Part shown: in pieces, positions 52,900 to 64,000 of the stretch | How the letters are laid out: each line of letters starts with the position of its first letter | Position numbering within the stretch: position 1 is the first letter of the stretch | Source of the DNA: Hermodice carunculata | Lineage: Eukaryota; Annelida; Polychaeta; Eunicida; Amphinomidae | DNA length: 64,000 nucleotides | Assembly: GCA_964020975.1 (NCBI GenBank) | Contig: OZ026628.1 | Coordinates: forward strand, 51,699,036 to 51,763,035 | Direction of reading: 5' to 3' | Notes under the pieces: generated by a model | What the model was told of the DNA's origin: nothing | The model's input: the letters and a program-made list of their open reading frames with translations, nothing else | Databases searched by the model: none | Program-made: the position numbers and the translations under genes

Positions 52900-55380
52900 A
52901 CGCCTGGTGCCATACCTTCCTTTAATTTGCTCCTTTTCATTCAACCGATGCTTTTTTTCCTCCTAGAGACAATGAAATGCCGTCAGATTCTGGATAATTT
53001 ACACATAGCCAGCTTGATAAGTATAAAGTCTATGCTGGTTTTTTCCTGCCCCATCAGCAGGTCTAGTTTCATGCTGTGCTATGAACACATGAGTGCAATT
53101 TTTGTCTCTGTATTTTGGTAAACCGGGAATGAAGGCATGACGGACACAAAAAGGCCGGTCCAGGAGCCCCCTGCAGTTCAGATCAGTACAAAATGTTAAT
53201 GAGATCTTTGAAGGTACCATTTATTAGAAAAACACCTTTCATTGATGCCTCCTGTTGTGTACAACAGGCACCATGGACAGATGCATCCATCATTTGTAAG
53301 GTAAATGTGAAAGGGCATAATCACTACATTGCATTCCTGAAGTCTCCTGAAATCACGCCAGTTTTACTGCAGATAGACCTCTTTACCAGAAAATATAGTG
53401 CTTGGTAATATGCATATTGGAAAACATATACATAAATGAAACAAAGCCTGCTGTGACAAATCATCTCTTGATTCTATTAAAATAGATATACGCACCTGGT
53501 TGTATCTCACCTTTATAATCACTGCCCTTCAGTATGTAGGTATATGTTTTGTGACCACAGAATGGAGAGGTCTCGAACCAGCACCCAATACACCAATCAT
53601 CAAGCAGAAAATGGGAAACGCACATACCAACTGCAAGTCGCCATTCCTGTAAAAATATGTTCAATGGAAGCCAGTATGCGTGAATGCCATAATGGACACG
53701 GCCCAGCTTATTGTATGCAGTACAGGTACTGCATTCTGAGTTATTCCAGATGGTGGACTATACATATGGAAGTCTACCAGTATCAAAGGAGCACCGAAAA
53801 TATGAATGTTTTGTGTCTGACTTTGTCTCTCTTTTCTGCTTATCATGTAGAAGACCTTGTTAACAGTGCTAATCGACACAAAGGCCTTTACCGTCTACTT
53901 CTTACTTTTGACGAATTTAAAGGGGCTTTTCAGCTCTACTGACCGGAGGTCACAAAATATACGATTACTCATGTTTGTCCGTCTTTCCATATGTGTCCAT
54001 CCGTGTGTCTATAAAATCTCCTTGCAGACATTATGCGGTCCACAGTTTCAGATTATCCCCAAGCAACCTTCGCGATGTACGGGTCCATAAAATTATAGAT
54101 TGAGTTCGATATTGGTGGCGCCACCTACAGCAAAATACAATAGATAGATCAAAAAGGAAAACCCTGTGACCACTCCAGCATCCTTTTTCTTTTGTAGATG
54201 AAATTCAGTGCAATTGTGAAGGAGGCCAAATATCAGTTGCATATGACACTAATAGCACTGCCTATAATTTGACAGAAATTAAAAGCTGAAATGTGTTGAA
54301 AGCTTTATAATTCTACATTCATAAAATAATTGAGTTGAACTTGCCACAGTTATGGGATATTTAGATCTCGTCCAGTGCAAATCGGCTAGGTAGTATTGAT
54401 GACCTTCACTTACTTTTATGACGAGGTTGGATTATTTGAGAATAATTGTGAAATATATTGTACTAGGTCGATACAGAAAAAGCGGCTAAACACATTATAG
54501 GAGTTTGCTTATATACTAGAAACTTCACACAAGGAATGCTATTGAAATAATCATTTAAAACTAAACAAGATGACGCATATTGGACTTCTCTGAAATGCAT
54601 TAATTATGCTGGTTGCTTGGACTTATGTGTATTGGACTAAGTGAACAGTTTCCGTTGGTACACCCTGGGTAAACCACAATGACTACTGGATAATAACCTG
54701 CACTAATTTATATGAACACAAAATAATACAAACGCTGGCAGCATCGCGAGTATGGCCATATCAGCTTCAGGTTTTGAGTGTAAAGCTTGCTCGTTGGTCC
54801 TGTAACACCGTCCTATGTTTCCCTTTGTTCAACATTTTTGTTAAATATAACCAGAGAGAAGAGGTTGGTCCGATTAAGCCTTAAAGTGCATTGCCATCTG
54901 AAACTTAGATTTGTTCTATGCTACTTAGGGAATAGAATAACCATGAAAGACAACAGGAAATTATGAAAGCGTAAGACACATTATGTTGTATATTAATAGA
55001 AGTCATCGTCTTTTTTCTGGATATTGTTCATGATTTCGAAAAGAAAATCAGCAGCACATGAAGAGCCACATATCTCCTGAAAACTAACAATCACAACAGT
55101 GTTATTGTTGATTAATGTGATCAGGTAATTGCTGTCTCCCGCATTTGGGAGTTAGAAAATACGACCGGGCATTCAATTGAAAAGAGGCTGCACTAGTTAG
55201 GTGAAAAAGAGAATTGAAAAGACTTCTCGTGTTTTGAATCAGCTCTGATGAATAGGTTTCATAAAATGTGTTTAATTTAGCTGTTTTAGGACGACATGAA
55301 GGAGCAACGTTCTGCTGCGTATGAGGCATGGTTAATCCCATCTCACAAACCTGTAATTTTTAATGTGAGTAATTAAGCTT
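52900..55380. other. Intergenic; possible exon-like frames unassigned
   Basis: Open frames on both strands at 53460-53950 (for example minus-strand 53664-53461 and plus-strand 53544-53942) overlap one another and show no family likeness, so none is called. A perfect 12-bp palindrome GGTGGCGCCACC lies at 54114-54125. GTCCGTC/GTCCATCC steps at about 53977-54005 resemble the GGACGAC repeat class. Confidence 0.4.
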
Positions 55381-58300
55381 TGCTTTCATTACATTTTGTT
55401 TTTATTTATTTACTTAATACCTTCCCTTTGCCTTCCCTTCCCGCCCTTCCCTCTTCTTCCCTCTCTTCCTTTTGCTTTTGTCCCTCCTAATTGAACATGA
55501 ATCCTTTTTTTTTAAAGTTGTGACAGTCTTTTTTATGTCACATTTTTAAATTGATCATTGAATTACTAACAGATTCCTCTTCTTTCCTTCACACTAGTGT
55601 GAAACATAACATCCTAATTGTATTCATATAACTTGTCTATCATACACATCATATTCTTTGTCCTCTTTGGTTTGTTCATGTAAAATGTGTCTCTTCGTGC
55701 CAGGACGACTGTAGCACATTTATGACATCCACTTCACGTTGCAGATTCAAAGAGACAACTCTGTTTTACTTTTTCCCTAATTTCTAGCATGCCAGACCAA
55801 TTCCATGCATAAAGATCATGCATGCAGGAATAACAAAGGCCAGAATATTTTAAGTATTGCAAACTTTTCAACAATAAGATAATTTGCCTGGTTCACAACA
55901 AAACGACAGGAAATATGTATATAATTTATCAATAGCATTTAATATGCGCGTAATAACATAAACGTTGTCTATACATCACCCATCAAAAATTCATCAAAGA
56001 CTGTGTATGTTTATTGCACACATGTACAGATCAAAGGATACTTTCTTGGAAGGCCAATATACATAAGAGAACGCTAAATATTTGTGTAGGGTAAATTATA
56101 ACGAAATCCTGCCTTTAGTTGTATTTTCTGATCATTTTACATCACGTTCTTACAAATAATATATATATATGTATGTTTACTTTCGATCATGAAATGCTAA
56201 ATTCTCCTTCTGTGTGTACAACCAGGTTATTTCAATATTCTTTTGACCTTGTTTAGAAGAACAAAAGAGGAAGAAACGGGAAAGAAAAAAACTTGGGGAA
56301 AAATTTGCAGAAGTTTGTCACATCGTCGAGCTTGAATGTTGACTCTCTAAATGGAAATGTATCAAATGTCTTGAAAGCCTTTAATACTAGGGAATGCATT
56401 ATTTATGTCTGAATGAATCATATATTTCGTTTGTCCATATGTCTGAAGAACGTCCCCTCTCTCAATTTCTTTGTTTGCATTTTATCTCTATGTTCTGGAC
56501 TAGAATGAAGCTTGAGATGCCGTAGTTTTCCCCTTTTTGTGTATATGTGTGAGTGATGAAGAGAGTGATTGTCTACGACAGTGCTCAGGGTGTGTCTGCT
56601 CCATGCTTGTACTATATTGTTAACTGTATTTTTGTGCTACTGTATTTCTTTAGCTGCTTAGATTTGGCCGGTAAACTGATTTCATGTCTGGTCATGTATA
56701 TTCCTACATCGTTTTTGCTTCTATTTTAGGAATCTCCCTCTTATAGCATCAAAGTTGAAATAAATATGCTTGTGATACATTTTTACAGCAAAGGATTATC
56801 CACGTCAAGGTGGGCTCCTTTTTGTATTTGTAATTCATGTGAAAGAAATAAAGCCCCCCCCCCCCCCCCAAAAAAAAAAAAAAAAAAAAAAACATAAAGT
56901 CTTGGGATGGTAAACTTTTGGTTTGTCAAGAATTATTTCATCACACAAAATCTCGCTACGCAACTTTAACCACTGGGGACTCGTGATCGTGTCCTCTGAG
57001 TTTAAAGTTTCTGCCCCCGCCCCCGTTGTTTGTAAAATTTCGTCCACTAGTGCTAAATATCAACAGGGTACTCTTTTCTAAACATAGGCCTAACAGCCCT
57101 GTCAAGGGAAGTACCCGTGTGCCAGGTATATCTTTCTCTTTGTAACCCAGGAGAAGCTTTGCTTGCAGTTGTTAATTCAGTACAAAATACTGAGGAAATC
57201 ACAATATTTTATTGGCATTGCGCCGAAAAGCTTTCAAACCTGGGTTTTGTGTTCAGTTTTATAACTGCATGGGCCCATGCCTGTAAGCCCACCAGTTGCG
57301 GGCATCCATGTGTATATGTATTGCGATGAGTAGAGAAAGAAAGAAGGAAGGACGGGGAAGAAACAGCCCGGTTGTGTTGGGTTTGATATTTTAACAATGA
57401 TGCTTCACTGACAAGTTCGCATTTAGTACCAGCATCTGTTTTTAGTTAATAAGCAACTGCAAAAAAAAAAAAAAAAAAACATACGTGGACGTGTGAAAAC
57501 ATCAGTGGTTACAACATAGAGATCTTAAAAGCTACTTGAAATATTCTTTCAAGCAAGACCTCAGGGAGTGGTGAGTACGCCAAATATGTAATAAAGAAAA
57601 ATATCCTTTCCCAACCCAACATTAGGATTGATGGGCTGCTAGATAATATGGTGCTGAGCGAGTAAAGAAACGACAAAAGTCCGGTACAAGGACCAAGGCC
57701 TATGTCGATTTCAGGTCTGCAAAGGAATGGACAAACAAGTCAAAGACAGAATTGATCAATACATATTTAATTCCATATGTTCAGCTTAAAAAAGCAATCA
57801 ATTGGTCTGTTATTGTTTACCAATCCTTTGTGGATTTAATTAAAAGAAAACGTTTGCTTGTTGTTGACAACAAATACAATGTGTATAAGTTTAGAGACCC
57901 TTGTATTTTATTATCTTTCTGTTTTCTCTTGATTAATTTATGTATTTACTTGTTTATTTATTCATTTATTTATTTGTTTATTGATTGATGGATTGATTGA
58001 TTGATTAATCAATTAATTTTTTTTTATTTATTGATTGATTTATTTATTTATATATTTATCTGTTTATTTATTAATTTATTAAGCATTAAAATGATGTTTT
58101 CAATGTTCCACATGATTCTGTTTTTCCTTGTCATAAGCTTAAAATATATATCAATACCGTGCTTTGTAGAAGGGACGTCCTGATAATTTGAAAAGTATAG
58201 TCAGGAATTAAGGGTATGGTATATGAATGTCTTGAAATTGATAATAGCATTATACATGAAAAGTATTAAACATTATTTGGGGGATGAAGGGGACTGAGGT

Positions 58301-60075
58301 TTTATCATTTGATATGTAGCACTTCCTGCTATTGTGGAGCGTTATTGGTAATACCCAGGTGCAACATTGGAAATCCATCCGGGAAGGACTGTGCCATAAA
58401 ATTCATGTGATAGTCCCAGGTAATTTCGAGCAGTCAAATAATCGGGAGAAGTTGGTGTGGTTGGGCCTTATAGCAGGTCAATACCTGAAAGTAGGGTTTT
58501 GTGCTGCCTACATACTTATACATGGATCAAATAGCATGTGTTTCTTTGGGGTCACCTTGGTTTTTGCTGCATGCTATCCTTGTTAACTTAAAGAATCTTT
58601 GGTAAGCACGTGGTTTTTTTGGCATGGTCTGTCGGTAGAAGTGGCTCCTATTATAATGTAGGTCATTTTGTGCGTTTGGTATCATATTCCCTTCCCTTTC
58701 CTTTTTTCGACAATTTGAAGAGAACGATGATAAAACATTGTTTCAGTTATGAAGATGCATTAATATGCATGTTGAGACAACTTCACAACCCCCTTACTAT
58801 GAAAATTAACTATGTAATTTATTGCATTCGCTCAATTTGACAGGTGTATGCACCACAGGTTTCCCTCTGTCTCTGCCCTGCATTTCTTGTTTCTTCCCTT
58901 CCGTACCCTCTACCCTCCTTCATGCTGTATAATCTATGGTAAATCTAGGTACACATGTACATGTCTTGATCTACATTTTACTATTCAATAATAAAATATA
59001 TTAGAGGATTTTTGTAAGGCAAGCTTGTATACTGGTTCGCTCTTTGCACTCTAGATTCCCCCTTATTCATATTTCCCATACCAAGTTAAAGGGTTCTCTC
59101 AGGCATTATACATGCGTACTTATATAATGTCCCATGACGGGTTGAATGGGATAGAAGATTGTTTGCAAGTATTTCAAGGCGTTTGAAATGGCTTAAAGGT
59201 AATAAGACGTTTAGAAGCATCCCCAAAAGGGTTTTTTCCGCATTAGGAAAATATTTAAAAGAGGTTTAACACAATCAGAGGAAATGGATGGAAAAGTGTC
59301 AGAGAGGATTGCTAAAGCATTGAGAATACATTTCTAAAGGTTGTTTTTTCACTGAAGAGGGCGAAGAAATGCTGGAAAACGTGGGGGGGGGGGGGATTCG
59401 TTGTACACCTTCTTCATTGTGGCTAAAAGACAGGTTTGTCAGAAAAGTCATGTAGTGGTTATGCATCCTGAACATTTCATTTCTGTATCCTCCCTAAGAT
59501 TTTGTCTTTCTTACAGTTACGTTGGTTTCTGCTTGTCTCATTATCATAGCTACAACGAGCATTGACTGTTATGGTGGTAGCATAAAGATTTGTTCTTTAA
59601 AGAGTATAAAACAGTGTAGTAATACTCAGATAGTTAGGTTCACGGGGATGAACTTTGCCTGACTAATTTAAGTTTCTGGATTATGTTGCACATTCCAATT
59701 ATTTGATTGGTCTTACAAGAGTATTTCGCCCTTGCTTGTTCTTGAACAATTTTTATCCATTGGCCACCACAAATGGCACTTAATAAGCAAATGGACGAAC
59801 AGATATTGATTGTATCTTAGATGAAACAAACACATTAAGCAGTACATTTGTTTTAGAAACACGTTCAGATCGAGGTTCGACAAAACTATATATCCCTGCC
59901 ACAGGGGCACAATAGAGGAGTTCACACCAAAGAGATCTAGGCTGCAATCTGCTCCTGACCCAGATCACTCCTGTAATCTCTGGTCAACCTACCAAAAGAG
60001 GAGATATGATATATAGGAGGTTCAGATTTGCTGCTTCTGATCCAATTTTCGCCCAGTGTTTTTACCATTTAACAC
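55381..60075. other. Intergenic, low-complexity tracts
   Basis: Polypyrimidine CCTTCC-type tract at about 55421-55490, a C/A homopolymer pair at 56854-56891 and A18 near 57460-57479, a TTTA/GATT repeat at 57950-58080, and a run of G at about 59383-59394. No gene recognised. Confidence 0.5.
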
Positions 60076-60516
60076 ATGCTGGAGGCTATCCACCCTTGGT
60101 CAACTGACCATGAGGCAGAATTGCTCCCACTGCATTCACATGCCAAGTTATTTGTTTTTGAGCCTACAGATGATGTGCTAATGGGAACCCTAAGGGTTCT
60201 TCAGTCCACCCAAGCACATAGGTTCTGGCGTTTCTCTAGAATGAACTGTATGATGTGCTTTATATACTTCAAAATTGCTGGTTACTTCCAACGAACTGAG
60301 CGTTTGATGTGTACCTCTGACATGCCAATTTCAGCTGCATGGGTTATCACCTCAATCCAGTATGAGTGTGTATACAAAAAATTAGGGTTATATCTGCAGC
60401 AATTCAAGATAGAGACACAGGTACAAAGGACAATATTGACGGGATATGACCCTTCATGCCTAAACCTTTCAATAAGGAGCTACACGCGTTCCTCTGACTG
60501 CTTCGTAATTGACTAA
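60076..60516 (+). other. Unassigned 146-codon open frame
   Basis: Begins with ATG, ends TAA, and is the longest non-repetitive open frame of the right flank. It has nine cysteines and a basic tail but no motif I recognise, no signal peptide and no clear neighbours. Could be a decayed exon or chance. Confidence 0.15.
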
Positions 60517-63500
60517 AGCTTTCAAAGCTGTTCAGATTCATTACAATTCTGTGATGTGACCCATCTAAATGTTTGTACTCCTTGAAATTCTCATACCCTA
60601 GAGGAGTTGCTTTCCAAATTGCTGTGGGACCAGGTGTTACCAAGCTGCGACATCTTGCTTTGTTGATTTTCAGATACGGTACTTTCTCCCATTCTTTGGA
60701 AGGCACAGACTAGTAGACAAAAAGCAGCCTGGTATGATCTGCCTGTATATTTACTATCGAACAGTGCTGGGCGGGGAGGAAATCACACATTTTGGAAATC
60801 ATAACTTTATCTGTGAGTTTTCTTAAATCTGTAACCTGGGAGTGTAGCTTCGTGCTAGCATATTTTTACCTTTGAAATTCTGTATAGCCTTGACTTACTA
60901 ATTACTTTTTTGTTCATAAGCCAAAACTGATGGACAGGAAGCAATGACACTAGCTGAGTGCTTGTACATGGTAAAACAAAATGAAACTATATTTTTTTCC
61001 GTGAGAGGCATTGTCTAGTCTTGACCATAAAATTCATTGTGAAAATCGCTGTACAAATTCCAAGTTTTTGCAAAGGAGGTCCTTTTTGTTGGTGCAAGGG
61101 CAGCTTTTAAGAATTGTTTACTGCTTGTGGCAAAACAGTGCCTCCAGTCGCAGATGTGAAAAAATCTCATGTGGCATGGATTGATATCTTGTGTTAGTTG
61201 CTTTTTAAAATTCTTATTCCTGTAAACAAGTAAAGAGATCGCCCTCAATTGTGATTAGACCATGGACAAGCGAAACTTCTAAAAATATCGTGTGACCTAG
61301 AGAAGATATTACCAAGGGTCTGAGCATTGACATCAAGTGTTTGTTCTTTGACGAATTTCATGTAAAGGTGATTCCACATAGCGTGTCCATACATGTACAC
61401 TGTGACCATAATCAGATAGAGTTTCAGAACTTGAGTATACATGTTTTGCACTGATGGTGGGATGCTCCATAGAAATAATGGCTACCATATATTTCTCAAT
61501 ATCAGCTGAAGTGAGCTGCATCTCTGACAAGTCTCAGATAGGGAAATGCTAGAAATGCCAGTTTCATCAGTGAAAAATCATTTGACATTCAATGACTGAA
61601 GGAAATATTCCACATCGCTGTGTCATGGGGAATGGATTTTGGACTGCATAAGTTTTAAATCTGTTCACTGGGAGCCTTCGTGAGCAGTGAATCGTTTGAA
61701 ATGAGTGCGGTCTAAAACCATTCACCATTACATGGCCATGTGGATTTTATTTCGCTCCCATAGAGCATTAAATCCTATGTTTTTGTCAAAGGCGACTTGG
61801 TTTAGCGTGCTTGCAGCAGCCGTTTCAACTCCATTTTTTTTACTTTTAACTTTGCGTTGCTAAGGTACGTCACACAAGAAAGAAATTTCAGTTACTCTTT
61901 TCTATCATATGTCATCTGATTGGCTTGCAAATAAAAAACAACCAATCGGAATCTCTTTTTTCGATTCAGTCATAAAATCGTTTCACACATACGGTGGGAA
62001 TGGTTGTGTTTCCACATGGGTAAACATGGGAGAAATAGAGATGCCATTGATGTTGCCTAGGGGATACTCATTTATATATTGTACCTGTTGGACATTGCCT
62101 ATGAGTGGACTGGTATATTTGGTAGCTACTTGTGCCACATTGCAACCAAACTGTACCTCTGTTGGATTTGGACCAGACTATCTGGCACCTACCACAGGAA
62201 TGGAAACTATGGGAACGTACCTGTACAGAATATCTCACCAGGGATTGGGATTTACATGCAGGCTTTTAACTAATGAAATATCAGCATAGCTAAGTGAATA
62301 ACTCCCCTATGATTATTCATAAACACAAAAGAAGCATTATGAAGGTGATATAGCACATTCATTTAATTTTCATCTATATCACCAAAACTTATAACAAATA
62401 TCAGAGTATTCAGCACCGTGTAACCATTCTTTGATCAAAGCTTTTTGATCTCTTTTGGTTGATCTACCGGTTATTTATTTCAAAGCTGTTGGTCAGATAG
62501 CCCCACTGCAGGTCGAGATGTTGGGTTGCTTTGTTGCACCTGCCCTGCTGCATTCCTTGCCTTGTTTGCATCCCAGGTTTTTCGCAAGGTGCAGAATGGC
62601 AGCATGTTAGGTTATGGCAGCCTGCCCACTGCCTCAAGCCATAGTTTGTATGTGTATTGTATTCTATATGTATCTAATTGTATCTTAGAAATTTTTATTT
62701 TCTCCTGCCTAGTGCTGCAGTTGCTCAGTGGTGGGGTCCGTGGGTCACTTAAACATGTACAAGTAACTGAACTGACCTGTCTGTGGTGTGTATTTAACTT
62801 TTAAAGATTTACACGATATACAATAGCAAAGTTTATTTTCTATTTTGTGTCAGCTTGTAAAGTGCCACTCGTTGCAACTACTTCGTAAGGTTTGTTTTGC
62901 GCATCGGACTATTTTGGCTCCTTTGTCTCAGAAATTTGTGGCAACTCCAAAGATGCTGCATGAGTGTTCCTAGGTCTGACTGAGCGTTGGTATCTCAGGC
63001 TTGTAAGAAGATAAACTCCGGATTCATCTCCATGGCAAGTGGTTTAATTTGCATGGTATATACAGAGCCTTAACGGGTACATCAAGATGGTCCGTCGGAA
63101 GCTGGTTGGAATAGTTCTCGTCTGTAGTGTTCCCTCTCCACACTCTATGTTCAAGTTTTGGTATGGAACTCCAACTCCAACTCCAACTGAGTTCCAGTCT
63201 CCAACTGACTCTCTGTACTGAGAGTGCTCTATTTATATCCTCCGAAATGTGAGATTTCATCATCGTCTCATTACAAGTGTTTGTGACAGCTTTTCCCTGT
63301 CATTAATCCTACGGTGTGTAGGAGTAGACGTTTCAGAGACTGCGTTTAGTGCCCTCTTGTTTATTTCCTAACGACTAAATCTATTCCACCGGAAATGACC
63401 TTTAAGGGTCAACTTTCAAGTAAAAAAGTCTAAATATAACTTAACATGTTTAACCATGATTTTTATACCGAATTGTTACTTGTTATACACAGAATCCAAA

Positions 63501-64000
63501 TATTGTATCCTCCCCAAGTGGTTTGTTATAGTAAATATTGTAGAATTTGTTACCACTCAAAGTTCACATTATCCATTCATCTTCATAAATCTTTGTTTTC
63601 ATTCATTAACATCGAAATATGCTGATAATGAAATAATGGTGGAAACGGAACTTGCGTCATTGATAATGGCACAGCTGCATCACTGATTAACAGTGTTGAG
63701 CGTATTTGGTTGTTAAGTTGTGATAACCACTTTCCAACCCCACTCAATTTAGTATACGTTATGAATGTATATCCTGGTGACTCTTTGCATATATTAACTC
63801 TTTTGTTGACTTTTAGTTTTCCCTTAAAGATTCCATACAGATTCCTTAAAGATGGTAATTTTTACAAACTGTACTTCTTGCAATGCTTATCTTCTAGCAT
63901 ATCAAAACATTAAGCAAAGAAATGAATGTATGTTTATAACGATAGCAAAGACAAGTTTTTCTTCATGTTAATTTGACCATGTTCAAACTGTATCGCATCT
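60517..64000. other. Intergenic, no recognised gene
   Basis: Nothing coding or structured that I can support. A short CAACTC repeat (CTCCAACTCCAACTCCAACTG) lies at about 63169-63189. Confidence 0.45.

Noticed and set aside
53461-53942. Overlapping frames of 67-132 codons on both strands
   Set aside because: Both strands open over the same stretch with no motif; cannot tell exon from chance.

Overview
The window looks like AT-rich, repeat-laden nuclear DNA from a lophotrochozoan animal, most likely a mollusc. The evidence is a minus-strand gene relic of the snail GRL101-like receptor class (LDL-receptor A modules, leucine-rich repeats and a seven-helix part at 2759-5239, with a related Cys-rich, CUB-like extracellular region running back to about 9150), a tRNA-derived SINE at about 48880-49080, a mollusc-style tandem interspersed repeat at 42330-43250, and abundant (AT)n, (CT)n, (ATT)n and (GT)n microsatellites. 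No intact host gene was recognised.

The centre of the window is a Polinton (Maverick), a virus-like DNA element, at 16831-38411 (21,581 bp). Both ends are resolved: a 6-bp target duplication GTTATT (16825-16830 and 38412-38417), AG...CT termini, and terminal inverted repeats of about 420 and 480 bp that each carry two 100-bp tandem units. All its protein genes read left to right, packed with 1-17 bp overlaps or short gaps. It looks whole, with no obvious break in the core genes seen by eye. Open frames and a perfect target duplication argue for recent insertion; roughly 5% difference between the two terminal repeats and a small pogo-like MITE inside it argue for some residence time.

Layout of the element, left to right: terminal repeat; 3.4 kb of nested repeats ending in a duplicated block, a TATA box and a leader with splice-like signals; two overlapping unknown genes that may be distant paralogues; protein-primed DNA polymerase B; a PC4-like ssDNA-binding/coactivator protein; a deoxynucleoside kinase; a zinc/AT-hook protein; a small Cys-rich ORF; integrase; packaging ATPase; a virion block (small protein with hydrophobic tail, conserved virion-associated protein, penton-like minor capsid, pVI-like protein, double-jelly-roll major capsid, adenain-like protease); dUTPase; an 800-bp intergenic region with two copies of a structured, possibly RNA-forming sequence; two adjacent genes that appear to combine BTB/BACK-like regions with a C-terminal RING-like zinc motif; MITE; terminal repeat.

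Read together, the core genes supply replication, integration, packaging and capsid maturation. The kinase and dUTPase add nucleotide-pool functions, PC4 adds a DNA-binding/transcription function, and the BTB-RING pair suggests interference with host ubiquitin pathways. The accessory cargo and the paired structured repeats are the parts most likely to be new. The left flank also holds a degraded retroelement-like patch (12780-14260), part of which is related to a second patch at 51790-52850. The right flank (38418-64000) is mostly non-coding sequence with simple repeats and no gene I can defend.
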